The translations under genes were made by a program, and so were the position numbers. A DNA stretch of 64,000 nucleotides from Datisca glomerata. Its lineage: Eukaryota; Streptophyta; Magnoliopsida; Cucurbitales; Datiscaceae. A model generated the notes under the pieces. The model was not told where the DNA came from and did not search any database. It saw only the letters and a program-made list of their open reading frames with translations. The first letter of the stretch is position 1. Every line of letters begins with the position of its first letter. The DNA lies in the NCBI GenBank assembly GCA_003255025.1, contig QANY01005064.1:124001-188000 (forward strand), given 5' to 3'. Shown in pieces: positions 47,515-59,754 of the stretch.

Positions 47515-50266
47515 CTACTCCAACACCAAACCCTTCAAATAAAATGTCATTCTTGGTCGACTGAAACATAGCCAAGTTCCATTGAGCTGCCAAGGCACGC
47601 CTCCGAGCAGTTTTGACCCCTTAGCATCATCTTGGGCCTTAGCTAGATCGTCTTCTACCATGTTTAAATCGTCTGTTGCCTTGGCAAGTTTAGCCTTTGA
47701 CTCTCTAAGTGCATTCTTAATAAGGAACTGCTCACGCTGCAGCATCTGAATAGTATTGCCAAGCTTAGTCCATTCCACCTGCAGCGCTTTGACTTTTGTA
47801 GTAGCTTCCTGAAGGTTCATGTCTTTCTCTTGCACCTGTGAATGAAGTGCCTCAACCTCATCCAGGGCAGAACTCAAGTCATCTCTATATACAATCCTTA
47901 AGCTCGCAGGCCACTTGGGCATGAAGACATTTTGTGGCTTCTAACTCCCCGGTCAAATTCGTAGTGGCCTCATCATGGTGGCACTAAGTAAGCTCTAACT
48001 CGCCCTTCAAACAGGAAGAGGCCTCAATGTGTAAGAGTTATGCAACCTCTAACTCCTCAGCATGCTCATGGCGGACCACCTCCAATTCTGCCTCTAAACG
48101 GGCCATCTTATCAGATGACCTTGTGTCATGACCATTCAACTCATCGGTATGGTCCCAAACCTAAGACTTGAGCAACTCATTTTCCTTGATGACGAAGGCT
48201 TCCTCAGCTTTCTTGCCAGATACATGGGCAACATCCATGTCAATTTTGAGTTGAGCCTCACGCTGCTCCAATAGAGCACACGTCATAGATACCTAAAATA
48301 AAGACTAGATAGTGAACCTTATTAAAGACAAAGTAAACTAAATAGAAGGATAGAATATGGAGATCAACTTGGATAGAGATAGAACCACTAATAGAAGAGA
48401 TACCTTGGTCCCCTAACTCTAATAGCCCCAAGGCCCCATCAACCGTGAATCGACGCCTGCTCTTTCCTAAAAAGGCCCCGATACCAGCGTGGTTCATCCT
48501 GACGTGGTTCCTACTGTTTCAGCATCCCAAGATGAGATAGCCATCGATGGTGGGGTGACCCTCAACTCGGGGGGTCCTTGTGCTATAGGGATTGAAGGTA
48601 CCAACAAAGACCTTGGTGTTGAGGTACTTGACCCATCTCTCGAGGGTCTTTCTGATGTTGGTGGAGGTAACATGGGGGTACCCATAGGCACCCGCACTCA
48701 TGTTCATGATACTAGATGCTCTGGGGAGTCTTAGAGAGATGTTACCTTTGATAAGTGTACTGGCCCTTCCGGGACTAAGGAACTCCCTGAGGTGATTGCT
48801 TCTAATAGCGATGATGACCACCTCCATGCAATCTTGTGGAATAATGTTGCCCTCACTTTCAGAGGAGGAACATGTTAGGCCCGCCTCAGTAATGGTTGTA
48901 TGGAGTCTGGCCCGGAGGAAAAGGTGCCACGACGATAGTAGAGGTTTCTTAGTTGATCCATGTCATCCCTCTCCACAGTGACCCTCTTCAGGTAAAACAA
49001 CTCTGGTTAGAGCTTACTATACTCTACGTGGGTGTCCCAATAAGAGGGAAAAAAGCCGTGGGAAGGCTTAGCAAAGCTGCCAAAACCTCTAACTACATGT
49101 CGGGGGTGTGAGATGGCCCACCGAGCCACCATCGGCATTATCTGTCAACTGGGGGCATGAGAGGACCCGCCAGAACAACCCCCACTTTTTGACGCATGGG
49201 AAGAGTCCTTAACCTTTTCTCTCTTCCTCTTCTTAGATTCACTCACCTGCTTTTTGGCTTTAGATCCTCCTGGGAAAACAAACACAAACATTAGTTACTT
49301 ACCTCAAAAAGTTTCCTATGAAGACATAGCAAAGAGAAAATGATGAACATACAAGTTATTTACTAAGCATTAAAAATATACCTTGAGGTATGCGGACAAC
49401 AACAGTAAGTGACAGCTTTGATCATACTAGATTACGCTCGTTCGGGAGACTCGAATACTTTCTCTTGTCCGACGAAATCTGGAATGTCAATTTGATCTAG
49501 TTTAGCATCGCGCCGTTCAATGTGGGGCAGTGACCTTTAATCCCTGTGATCATGAAAATGTAGGGTGAATAGCCCTGCTGGTCACTAAGTACATATTTAT
49601 ATGTATGTACACACATATGTCACATAAAAATAAAAAGGGGTTTTCACCAGGAGTAACCACAAGATTCGTAGGAGTAAACCTGTGTAAGACCTCCCAAGAC
49701 TCATTCTGAGAGGACCCTACTCTTCTAACCCACTCGCCACGGGTAAAAAACCAATGGACCTTGGTTTCTCTATTGTTGGATGGCAAATTAAGCACTGTCG
49801 CACACGAATTCCCCCCACGAGGGCTCCAGTAAAATACACCCCTAGAATATTCTTCCAAGAGTTAGGAAGAAGCTGACATGGAGTACAGTGGAACCTCCTA
49901 AGGGCTAATCTCACTATGTCAAGAAGGGGAAATTGAAGCGCACATTCAAAATGGGACTGGAAAAAAGCAACCTGACTATTAGGTGGTCGCCAGCTAAGTC
50001 ATGGTCCTCATAGCAACGTCTCCCTAAGCTCATCCAAATGTTGCTGAGTCATGGTCCTCATAGCAACGTTGATTATAAAAATCTCCTTCATGCTCCCTCT
50101 CAGCCTCAGCCCGTTCATGGTCACTTTCCTCACACCCTCTATCCGAACCAACCTCAGGATTGGCACTGTCTGAGCCGTGCCCATTTGCTACCTCTGACTC
50201 ACCGCCTTTATGGCCTCCCGTGTCCAACGATGGGGACCCGGAAGATTCAACCTCAGATGAACCCAC
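47515..50266 (-). pseudogene. Antisense ORF of the Tat element (putative gypsy-type transposon protein with coiled coil)
   Basis: It lies on the strand opposite gag-pol, between integrase and the 3' LTR. Pieces in order on the minus strand: 50266-50030, an acidic Gly/Ser/Glu-rich block; 49914-49717, LALRRFHCTPCQLLPNSWK and the hydrophobic stretch that follows, continued in another frame at 49858-49550 (WFFTRGEWVRRVGSS); scattered blocks to 48258; and 47922-47515, a heptad-rich coiled coil (ALDEVEALHSQVQEKD, ALRESKAKLAKATDDL). This arrangement resembles the plant family called putative gypsy-type transposon (Transposase_28 in Pfam, as I recall it) and the antisense ORFs reported for Tat elements such as Grande. 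Frameshifts and stops disrupt it and introns are possible. Its role is unknown. Confidence 0.6.
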
Positions 50267-50479
50267 CTTTGATCAAAGAGTTATTTTACGAATAAGAAGG
50301 TGAGGACATGATTAGGCCACAAATGGGGAGGTGAATATGACCTAAGAATACAAAAAATAAGAGTCATACAATGTGGAAACGGGGGGAGGGGTTATAATAA
50401 TGCATAAGAGAAATAAGGAGCATAACAATGCATATGGGAGATAAGGATCATAATAATACATAGGGAAGAAGTAAGAGCC

Positions 50480-50655
50480 CTTACCCAATGGGCCTAGCGC
50501 CATAGGGTCAAGCAACCCCAGGGCAACCAAGGCCTAGACCTCAAGGGCCCCTCCGGGACACCCGAGGTCAGGGCCTCGGAAACACCTAAGGTCTTGACTA
50601 GGGGACACCCGAGGCCTAGTGACCCTAGGGCGTTAGGCCTCAGGGTCTTATACAA
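50480..50655. repeat. GC-rich GAGGCCTAG-type repeat cluster before the 3' LTR
   Basis: Several imperfect units of ACACC(C/T)GAGG(C/T)C and GGCCTAGACCTC, the same sequence type as the 24-bp minisatellite in the LTRs (32077, 51138), here outside the LTR. It suggests spread of the unit within the element. Confidence 0.75.
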
Positions 50656-50992
50656 TGAAAAATACACAAAAATAAATAAGAAAAGAAATAAGAGAGAAGA
50701 GTACCTTACATCTGGCAGAGGAGGAAGGGGATAGTGAAAATGAGGAGGAGGGAGCCTCCTATTTATGAGAATTCAAGGCTCATCCAAGCCATCCAAAATA
50801 CCGCTAGGTGGAAGGCTAGGATTGCCTCGGGTAATGCAACCATTATGACACCTACATAAAAGGTACAATTCCTTTCACTTGGCCTATTGATAGGCTAAGA
50901 CACTGGCAGTGGGGTCATATCAACACGAAAAAAACTAGCTGAACTCCCCGAGTCCATGGAATATTAAGTACATTGACGAGTTAGAGGGAAAC

Positions 50993-51926
50993 TATTTTAC
51001 CCCTTTTTGTGGGCATCTACTAAAAGTCCTTTAAGGAATGTTAATGCGAATAAGTCCTAAACAAGTGCTTACATGTCAATGGAGGCAATCAACCCCGAAA
51101 TCAAGTAGTAGGGACGCGAGCCCACCTCGAAGGCACCAGAGGCCTAGACCTTGGGGTATCTAGGGACACCTGAGGCCGAGGTCTCGGGGAATACTACATG
51201 TTCATGGGTTGACACTTCAGGTGACTTTACCCTCCCTGAGACTAAGCATCTAAGGCCCCTTGAAGGTCATAGAAGGTGTTTGACTAAATCAACCTGTTTT
51301 TTGACTAAGTCCCAATAGAAATCTCTTGCCTCAGTTCAAACGGGGCACATGGGTCAAGGTAGAAGTTTGTAGGATGTCATCATATATATTTAATGCACCT
51401 AGGCCAATTAGAGAATGGGGAATGAGAAAATGCATGAAGCCTACTACCGAAGTAATCAGCCAACCTACACCTGAGGAAGTACATTTAATATGACTGGTAA
51501 AATAAGGGCCGAGGAAGTACATTGTAGGATACGAGGACAGGTTGTTCTGACACCCGAGGTCGTCACCTGTTACCTCATACCTCACTAAGCCAATCAGAGA
51601 AGCTTGAAGCCAGGGGTTGGTTCGAGGAGGCGCCCCATTATAGGATAGACCTGCTACTATATGGAGACCAACCCAGCCTCAAGGCCATTTTTCCACTATA
51701 AATATCCTAGTAAATGCACTTTCAAATGTACACAACAACTTTCAACTACTTCTCTACTTTACTATCATTTATCCTTTTACTGACTTAAGCTTCAAATAGG
51801 TAAAAAGAAGACCACCCCCTTCTTTCTTGGTCACCTACTTTACCTTCCCCCATTGCAGGTATAGAGAGAGAAGTGGAGCAAAGACATTGTTGGCCTGATC
51901 TCATCTCTGAGATTTAGGCGTCAACA
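50993..51926 (+). repeat. 3' LTR of the Tat element
   Basis: 934 bp, TATTTTACCC to TCAACA (5' TG changed to TA). TAAATAT-type promoter sequence (CACTATAAATATCC near 51703) precedes a CT-rich stretch and supports U3/R structure. Confidence 0.85.
51703..51716 (+). promoter_or_regulatory. TATA box of the Tat LTR
   Basis: CTATAAATATCC in a GC-poor stretch of the LTR, about 220 bp before its end. It is the expected U3 promoter. The matching part of the 5' LTR is deleted. Confidence 0.55.
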
Positions 51927-52502
51927 ACCGTGATTAAGAAAGTTTATTAATTAATCGATGGTTACGATAAGCGCCGTGAAAAATAACATGGAAGCTCTAT
52001 AGAAAATCACCAGTAATGTTTATTAATTGAGTCTTCAAATGGATTCATCATTTTGAGACATATAGAAATGTGAAAAAGACATAATTTCTTGCCATTCTTG
52101 TGTATTTAACCTATGTTCAGCCCACCATTACAATGGCTTTACATTTTGTATATATTCTGATACTAATGATGGAGAATATAATTAGTTGGTGATTAGTTAC
52201 AAGAGAGAGTAGAAGCAATCAAGCTTCACGTGAAGAAAGATATTCCGTACTAACATGCACAACTGAATGATGATAGGGAGAGAGAATCTTAGCTTCTTGA
52301 TGGTAATTTAATTTTATGTTACAAATTAAATGGCAATGTTAAATGACTATATTTATTTAAAGAGTCACAAATTCTTTTATTTGAGAATTTAATTTTCCAT
52401 TATGAAATTTAATACACAAAATAATTATTTTATGAGAAGTTATACTCTTTAAACTTCTATATAAACATAGCTTTATTCTTCTTTTCAAGTAAGACATTAG
52501 TT

Positions 52503-52860
52503 TTATATATCACTCTTAGCCTCTCCAAAACATATTTGATATTCCATTATGTTGGCTATGGTGTATGGTTTCAGTAGTTCTTCTACTTTGAGTGCACGTG
52601 TAGAAGAACAACGTTTTAAGTTGTTGAACCTTGAAGACCAGACGCGTAGTGAACCTTGATGCACCGAGATACTTCTCATTAGGGCTACTATAGTGATAGC
52701 TGAAGCGAGGTCCTTCACTTTCTCCCTCCTAAGTTCGTTCTGAACCCACAACAGCAATCCAGCCATAAAGTTATAAAGCTTCTCTTTTTTACTTATACTA
52801 CCCACTTCGAGCATCAGAGATTCGAAGCTCTTCACATACTCTATAACTGAACCCGTTTGC
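52503..52860 (-). pseudogene. gypsy-type gag fragment inside the copia LTR
   Basis: The minus strand 52835-52710 reads KSFESLMLEVGSISKKEKLYNFMAGLLLWVQNELRR in two stretches, the capsid core found in several plant retrotransposon gag proteins (family form FMxGLxPWAxxELRR). It is followed by KVKDLASAITIV. No other part of this element is present; it is a small remnant carried in the insertion. Confidence 0.65.
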
Positions 52861-52880
52861 CGCGCGATCGACTTTATGAT

Positions 52881-53061
52881 TGTTAGAATAAATAAAGGTT
52901 ATTGTGAATCAATAAAAGATAATACCCAGAAATGATAAAACACTGTTGGAGATAATTAGATAATGGCTTGCCACGCCTCAGTCTAATTATCTCCAACAAT
53001 GTTTAATTCTTTCTGGATAATATGTTTTATTAATTCACAATAACCTCTATTTTTTCTAACA
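52881..53061. repeat. 181-bp foldback (long hairpin)
   Basis: It begins TGTTAGAATAAATAAAGGTTATTG and ends with the inverted counterpart CAATAACCTCTATTTTTTCTAACA (each given here slightly longer than its core: the first 19 and last 20 bases pair with two mismatches). Arms of about 80 bp pair through TGTTGGAGATAATTAGA at the inner side, around a loop of about 15 bases (near 52962-52975). It may be a MITE or a small-RNA precursor. Confidence 0.85.
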
Positions 53062-53119
53062 CTTCTTACTACGACATGAGGTGGCAAGTGACTGGACAGA
53101 AATGAAGGAGATATAAACA

Positions 53120-55536
53120 TCCCTCCTCAAACTCATGGGGTCTACATTGAGCTTGACTTTGAGATAGTGAAATTGTGTTCCAATTAAAGCCATGGTAAAG
53201 ATGTATGCGATTTAATCAATAAATGGGATATAATGAATCTTTAACTTGTTGGCAGAACCATATCTTTGACAAAGTGCACATATGTTTCAATATGCTTGGT
53301 TATAGCATGAGCCACTATATTTTAAACAAGAGAAGTTGTGCCTACATTGTTACACCCGATGATAGGAGAAGAAGTAGAGGTGGTATGCAGTTTAGATAAA
53401 ATGGATTGAATCTAGTAAATTTTAGAAGCAGTATTGGAAAGAGCTCGATACTCATTTATAGTACTTGATCGAGCCATTACGTATTGCTTTTTAGAGGACC
53501 AAAAAATGAGATTAGGGCTATAGAACACTACATATCCACAAGTATATATCTTGTAATCTGGATTACTTGCCCATTCTACAACAGAGAACGCTATAAAGGT
53601 AAAATCAGAAGCAACAACGACTTAAAGGTCTTGTATAACAGTACCCTTAAGATATATAAGCAAGTGCTTGTATGCTTGCCAATGAATGAGGTTGGACAAT
53701 GAAGAAATTGGCAGAGCCTATTAACTATGCATGAGATTCCTGGTCTTGTAAGTGTAACATAATGCAAGGCACTAATCATACTTATGTATTGAGTTGAGTC
53801 AGGGAGAAAGCCACCATTTGAAAGAGAAAGCTTAGTGGAAGAAGTTGCAAGAGTAGAGCAAGGTTTGCAATCTGTCTTGTTGGTTTTCTGTACTAACTGA
53901 CACACACACACACACACATATCAAGCTTGACATATATGCAAATAAAAAGTTGTAGAAGTCACTTTAATGCCTAGGAAGTGATTAAGTGTTCCCAAATCTT
54001 TATGTTCAAAGGTGAAGTTGAGTTTAGAGATATGTGTGAAGATGTACGTTGACTCAATGTCAATCACAAGGATATTATCCACATATATCAGGATGTGTGT
54101 CAGTTTTTGTCCCCTGATTTAGAATGAACAAAGATGAATCAGATTTTGCAGTGTGAAACCCTTTACATAGTAGAGTGGAGCTCAACTTGTCATACCAAGC
54201 TCTTGTGTGCCTACTTGAGCGTATAAATGACTTTGTTAAGCTTAAAAACATTTGTTGGGTAAGTTAGATTGACGAAACCAGTAGGTTGTGATATAAAGAC
54301 TGTTTCTTGCAAAGTGTCATGAAGAAAAACATTGTTCACATCCAACTGCCTGTTGTTCCACTAATGAGAAAGAGCAATAGTTATTCTAACTATGACTGGT
54401 TTAACCACATGACTGAAAGTATCTAAGTCATTTAAGCCTTGGCTTTAAACATTAGACTGATTCATCTAGTTATGTTTAAGTCTGTACACCCAATTATTGT
54501 CTACAAGATTCATTAATGGATGAAATGGAACTAAATCCCAAGATTGATTGTGCATCAGGCCTTATACTTAGCTTGCATCGATTGGTACTAGTTGGGTGAG
54601 TGAGAACTTCTTTAACTGATGAGATTTCAGAAGTGTAGAGAGAAGCATAAGCTTTAAGTCTATGAATCCCTACTTTAGACCTAATTACCATGGAGTGAGT
54701 ATTGGTTGTGGTGGTAGCTTGTAAAAGGATGGGTCAAGATGGTGGTACACAAGTTCGATGTGGAGAAATGGAACTAGTGGAGTGTTGTTTTCATACTGAC
54801 ATTATTGAAATTGCTAGGGTTGTGTACCATGTTGGAAAATAATTTCATATAGGCTTATTTTTAAGAATTTTGTCTTAATCTTGACTCGTGTATCATAAGA
54901 AGAGACTAAACTTCCTCAATAATGAGATTATTTGTTCTATTAGTAATATTGAATTCAACTAGATCTTACTCCTATCTTAAACCATTTTCTACATAATCAA
55001 ACTAGTTTCACTTACTAGTTCTACAGCAGCTAGGAAATTGTCTCCATTGTTCTTATTGTGTCAAAATAGTCTAAATATTTCTTTCATGCTTGTGAAATGA
55101 CTTTCTCAGGTTGAGAAGCTTTGCTCTAGATCTTCTTGCGATGATGCATTCTAGTGCACACCATAAAGTGTAAGATGTTTCATATTGCAGCGTTGATCCT
55201 AAAATTTATCCACGCATGGTAGACTGTCAGCTTAGAAGAAGTTGATCATTTCCCAGGCATTGGATGTAATTTGGATTGACATTGTCATTTTCAAGTCTTT
55301 GTGCAGGTCAGTTGTGAGTTTCAAGTATTTATTCGCTCAACGCATGTCCTATTTTGACTGGGATAACTTGTGATTTCTAGATAATATAATTTTCTCTATC
55401 AAGTTTGATAAAAAGTGTGGATCACAAAGTATCCGTAGGGATTGAGTTCATTGGGTAGATGCACTCTTGTTTCAGTTTCAGTGGCTCCTCCTTTTGGCTT
55501 TGTGGAGCTTGAATTTTTCAAGTCGATTAAGCTTTG
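53120..55536 (-). pseudogene. Ty1/copia polyprotein remnant (third copia)
   Basis: Minus-strand blocks: 54340-54200 with RQLDVNNVFLHDTLQETVF and PTGFVNLTYPTNVFKL (RT, family DVNNAFLHG); 53917-53591 with STQYISMISALHYVTLTRPG and VNRLCQFLHCP, then CLYILRVL, the connection/RNase H junction. Gag and integrase regions (54400-55450) are too decayed to align, though PRY- and Asn-rich traces occur. The catalytic YVDD is not readable; the corresponding place near 54080 is shifted. A CA microsatellite (53899-53917) is embedded. Confidence 0.65.
53897..53918. repeat. CA microsatellite
   Basis: About nine to ten CA dinucleotides within the copia remnant. Confidence 0.95.
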
Positions 55537-55561
55537 AAAGCTCTAAAAACCAAGATAGAAA
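55537..55561 (-). other. Degenerate copia primer site region
   Basis: The plus strand reads GCTCTAAAAACC where GCTCTGATACCA (reverse of the tRNA-iMet primer site) is expected, directly left of the 5' LTR. It is weak, but position and orientation fit. Confidence 0.4.
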
Positions 55562-55858
55562 TGTGAAGAGAACATTTTTTTTAATATTCATGTATTCCGT
55601 CTATGTTCAACCAACCATTATGATAATTTTACATCATATATATATAATGTTCTGATACTTATGATGGAAAATAAAATTAGTTGGTGATTAGTTACAAGAG
55701 AGAGAAGAAGCAATCAAGCTTCGTGTGAGGAGAAATATTCCTTGTAAACATGCATAACTAAATGATGACAGGGAGAGAGAAAGCTTAGCCACTAACGAGC
55801 TGCTCACTAGAACATGAGGTGGCAGTGTGACTAGACAGAGATGAAGGAGATACTTTAA
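55562..55858 (-). repeat. 5' LTR of the third copia element
   Basis: About 297 bp; it parallels the split LTR at 52069-53119. The right end TTTAACA is inferred from TAAACA at 53119. No convincing target duplication was found. Confidence 0.65.
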
Positions 55859-58800
55859 CAAAAACTAAAATTGATTCATGGATACATATAGAGATGATTT
55901 TAGACATATATATGTGTTTGTGTGTGTGTCTATATATATATTGATGGTTTTATTTATTTTCAGTAAATGTTTCAGATGAAAAACCTCGAGCCCTAATTTC
56001 TGACTATGTATAGTCTCCAAGTCACACGTCCCTGCCGTAAACCATCACCGTCTTTAGCTTCCTTCTCCACCATTCTCCATTGTCTCATCATTTCTCTGAC
56101 CATCTTAACCTTTTTCTCTATCATCTCAGCCTCTTCTTCAAGTTACGCATTTTTCTCAACAATGTGTAGGGATTATCGTAATATTATTTTGCTGAACCAG
56201 ACATATTTTTTTGGGCAATCCAAAGCCAGGTTTGAACACTAAATTCTGGACACCTATATCTTCATATCAGTTCTCTTTTTTGTTTGATTTGGATTCGTTG
56301 TATTTTCTTATGTTTCACTTCTTTTTTTATCTATGTTTTCTTTCTCTTGTTAATAATTTTTTTTTGGAGTTGATAAGCACATTATGGCTCGCCTTTAGGG
56401 ATGACAACCTAGTTGGTATGTCTTTAGTTTAACCTGATGCTTCTTCTGCTTAGTAGCTTTGCTTCTTAAAAAATAGAAAACAAGTATAGATTGTACATAA
56501 GAGCCGTTTGGTATACGTAATCTAGAATTACAATCGTAATTCAATTAATGACAAATCAATTGCATGTAAAATATGATTGTCATGTTTAGTTGTGCATGGT
56601 AATTAATCTATGAAATGATGAGTGATAATTTATGATTGCTATATTTGATAGCTTTTGTTGTAAATTTGTGTAGATAATAAGAATTTAAATGCCCTTTTGA
56701 TTATATGTTATCTAAAAAATATTTTGATGTACAATTTTAACATGAATTTTAATTATTTTTATTGATTTGTAAATCAATTAATAATACTGGAGTGAATTAA
56801 AAAATAGTTAAATTAATAAATAAGAGAAATATTGAAAAAATATTTTCACATGAAATTTTATTGTTAATTTAAATTATTTTTATTGATATTAAATAAATTA
56901 ATAACGTTAAATTAAACTTTAATAAAGATAATTTTAATTAAATTAATAAACTGAGAGAAAGTAAGAGAAATAAATAGCTTTTTAGTTTTATTTCATATGA
57001 TGACATGAAAGAAATTTTGTTTGATACTAGAATTATAATTGCATTGTAAATTAGGGTTGTTTCCATTTTTTGGATTTTTTTCAAAAGATTGCATACTAGC
57101 ATTGCATGTAAATTAGAATTGTAACTTTATTTAAGGATTACTTCAAACAAAAATAGTAATTCAATTATAAGAAACTTACAAAAAGATTACAAATGAGGAT
57201 ATGTGAAACGAACGTGGTCATAGATAAAACTAAAACGATATGTTTAAATATGTACGTAAGACGCATCAAAGTTAACCTAGACATAGATAAGCGTATTTTC
57301 ACATAGTATATATTACATGTACACGTACCACATGCACCTCTACTCTCTTAAAACTTATTTTGCACATGCACTTCTTGACTTTATAAACAAGTATTTCTTG
57401 AATAGACATTAAGTATACATAATATTTTTTGTGAATATATCAGTATTACAAATGTTACGTATTCATTTTAACAAAGATTATGTACTCCAATCACATAAAA
57501 AATCTGATCTCAAATTCGAAAATGAACTTTTTAAATACAAATAGAACTTAATATTGAGAAAACCACTAGTCAATATGATGTGAGATTGATAATGTGTCTA
57601 AAACGAGAGAGAGTTAATGTGGAAAGCAAGGAAAATGATGTTTCTGGGCATCATAATCCGTCTCATTAGTCTTAGATTGGCTTAGCGTACACGCATGTTG
57701 AAACACCCCAATTGATGTTAAATCCAAAGGTAATTTATGTCCAATCATTTTCCAATTTAAATTCCATTGAATCCATATATGTTAGATTAGCGCTATCATG
57801 CCCATATTCTAATTCTAAACGGAATCTTACAAATTTTAAACTTCTAAAATTTTAAAAATTCAGTATTATTTCATATCTTGAATTTTTTTTTTAATTTTAA
57901 ACGTCTGAAATTTCAAATTCTTTCTCCTTAAAATATAAACAAAATATTAATTTTTAATACTTGTGACAAAATGCGACTTAAGAAGTACTGAGTTTTTGTC
58001 TTTCAAGAATACTAAATTTTTTTCCTCATCTGCATGCGTCGATACGTATATGTATACATAAAATAATGATCGAGAACATCACCTTAAGCTTGGACCTAGC
58101 TTGAGTCTTGACAGTGGAAACTCATTTATTCACGCTATTATGGTTGAATAAAAAAATAGCATAATAAAATACTCGAAAAATAAATTAGCATAATAGAGTA
58201 ACCATTTCCTAAATCATTTCCTTGTTTTACTATAATAGTATGTAAGTTATTCTGAGTAATGCCAAAAGACAAGTTACAGACCAAATATTAATTGATTAAA
58301 TGATAATTGATTAAGTGATAAGTCAACCAATCATATATTAATTTACTAAACTATTTTAATGAGCGATAAAATAATAATATATAATTGATTAACACGTCAC
58401 TTGATCAATTAATATTTGGTTTATAATTTAGTAGGTCTAGAATTATTCTTTGTTTATAAAAAAGACTTGTCAATAATTGGTATAAAAATTAGTCTAAGTT
58501 ATTCTTAGTGACATTATATACTCATATTCTTCTTGTATTTACGTATCGAGATTTTATTTGAGCTTTTATATAGCATCAAAATTGAGATATTATGAAATCA
58601 ATGATGATTTTCGTAGAGACTGAATTTATATGGAAATTCATAGAAAAAAACCATGTATCACATTTTAATATATACGACGGAGTAAAATAAATGTAAACAA
58701 ATAATGTGTAACTTAAAATATTACGTAGTTGAACTTGAAATGGAATTTCTTTTTATATTTAACAGTAGTGCTTATTTCTAATATAACATTCACAAATATG

Positions 58801-59418
58801 AATGACAGTATTAATATTTGCATTTTGTGTTTAAATTTCGGCACCCTCAAGACAAGTTGCTGGTTCTGCACTGGTCTATACTCACCAGTGACCTTCCCAA
58901 GTATTGCTCCCTCTTGATGGGATTGAATATAATAAGGATCTAAACAATATTTTCAAGGCAAGTACCACCTGATATTAGAAATTTGTCCGAAATATTTTTA
59001 CAAAATTTGTAATCATGAATTATGAATCATCTTAAAATTAATTCTTCTTGGATCGATGTCCGAGATTATGAGCGATTAATGGGGACAGACTATCGTTAAA
59101 ATTATGTTCATACTGGTTCGAATCTAACTCGGCCCTTATAATATTTATAAATTATAATTAAACGTTCAAACCATAAAAAATTATAGTAATGCCCTAAAGA
59201 ATATGAAACCAAGCGTCAATATATGATAATTTATAGTACATTGATTTTTCATCCAAATTGTTGTCAAGATTCATGGCTTCTCAAAATTTGATTATTGCTC
59301 ACCTAAGAATTTGTACTATTCCAATTTCGTGTTATCATGAAGGAATTTAGAAATTAGTTACAAATCCATGACTAAAAATTAATCTCGAGATATTATTGTA
59401 AATTAAAAAAAAATATTT
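55859..59418. other. Intergenic AT-rich DNA, no gene seen
   Basis: About 3.5 kb. A GT/TA microsatellite lies near 55915-55942. 56005-56170 is pyrimidine-rich with a short open frame lacking domains. 56500-57230 contains several GTAATTCAATTA and TAGAATTACAAT motifs that look like a decayed MITE starting GAGCCGTTTGGTATACG, but no matching end was found. The rest shows no coding signal. Confidence 0.5.
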
Positions 59419-59657
59419 TGAGACATTATTAGAATCTAAAATAGACAAATCCATGTAAATTAAACCGGAAAAATACAAAATTACTAAACTCGAGGTGTTA
59501 AAGGTATTTGGTTAGTTTATTTAGTTAGGGTTGTTAAGGGCAAGTTGGTTTTTTTTCTTTCTAGCAGTTAGATCCTAACTATTGTAATTAACTCTCTTTT
59601 TAGTTTTGCCTATGGTTAGTGAAATATCATTGAGGTTTTCTTCTTCCCTCTTCTTCT
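59419..59657. repeat. Left arm of a 1.1-kb inverted duplication
   Basis: 59419-59657 recurs as its reverse complement at 60282-60517. Shared tracts, in opposite order, include AGAATCTAAAATAGACAAATC, ATTTACATGG or its complement, TTTGGTTAGTTTATTTAGT, AACTAACC-type and AAATATCATTGAGGTTTTC. The duplication spans the LTR start (59496) and about 77 bp of DNA outside the LTR. Confidence 0.9.
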
Positions 59658-59724
59658 TTCTTCTTCTCCTTCTTCTGTTTGTCACCTGCTTCTTATTCTT
59701 TCTATCGTGTTCTGATTTTCCACA
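59496..59724 (+). repeat. LTR of a fourth copia element
   Basis: TGTTAAAGG to TTTTCCACA (229 bp), directly followed by a tRNA-iMet-type primer site, so it is a 5' LTR in plus orientation. Confidence 0.75.
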
Positions 59725-59737
59725 TGGTATCAAAACC
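59725..59737 (+). other. Copia primer binding site
   Basis: TGGTATCAAAACC, close to the tRNA-iMet primer consensus TGGTATCAGAGCC, immediately after the LTR. Confidence 0.85.
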
Positions 59738-59754
59738 ATTGTTGACACACGTCC

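Larger units (their letters stand above)
31900..51926 (+). mobile_element. Ty3/gypsy retrotransposon of the Tat lineage, interrupted by an Athila element
   Basis: The outer element runs from TGTTATACCC (31900) to GCGTCAACA (51926). Flanks are ACCGC (31895-31899) and ACCGT (51927-51931), a 5-bp target duplication with one change. Removing the Athila insertion leaves about 9.9 kb. Order: LTR, gag, protease, RT remnant, archaeal-type RNase H, integrase, tandem repeats, antisense ORF, LTR. An extra RNase H before integrase and an antisense ORF before the 3' LTR are features of Tat elements. All genes are interrupted. Confidence 0.8.
52069..53119 (-). repeat. 3' LTR of a third copia element, split by an insertion
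   Basis: 52069-52300 and 53065-53119 together parallel 55562-55858: TGTGAA, TTCTGATACT(A)ATGATGG, TTAGTTGGTGATTAGTTACAAG, AAGCAATCAAGCTTC, then ACATGAGGTGGCA, GTGACT(A/G)GACAG and ATGAAGGAGATA. An insertion of about 750 bp (roughly 52300-53062) separates the parts. The minus-strand start TGTTTATATC follows a purine tract (53120-53138). Confidence 0.7.

Noticed and set aside
48489..48827. Plus-strand Gly/Val-rich ORF and two minus-strand frames
   Set aside because: They lie within the antisense ORF region of the Tat element; the plus-strand frame is the shadow of that region, and one minus frame may be a piece of it but cannot be placed confidently.
56006..56432. Short ORFs with signal-peptide-like hydrophobic starts
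   Set aside because: Pyrimidine-rich DNA readily gives Leu/Phe/Ser stretches; no domain, and no continuation as exons was found.
56500..57230. Possible hAT/MITE starting GAGCCGTTTGGTATACG
   Set aside because: Only one end and repeated internal motifs could be seen; no inverted end or target duplication.
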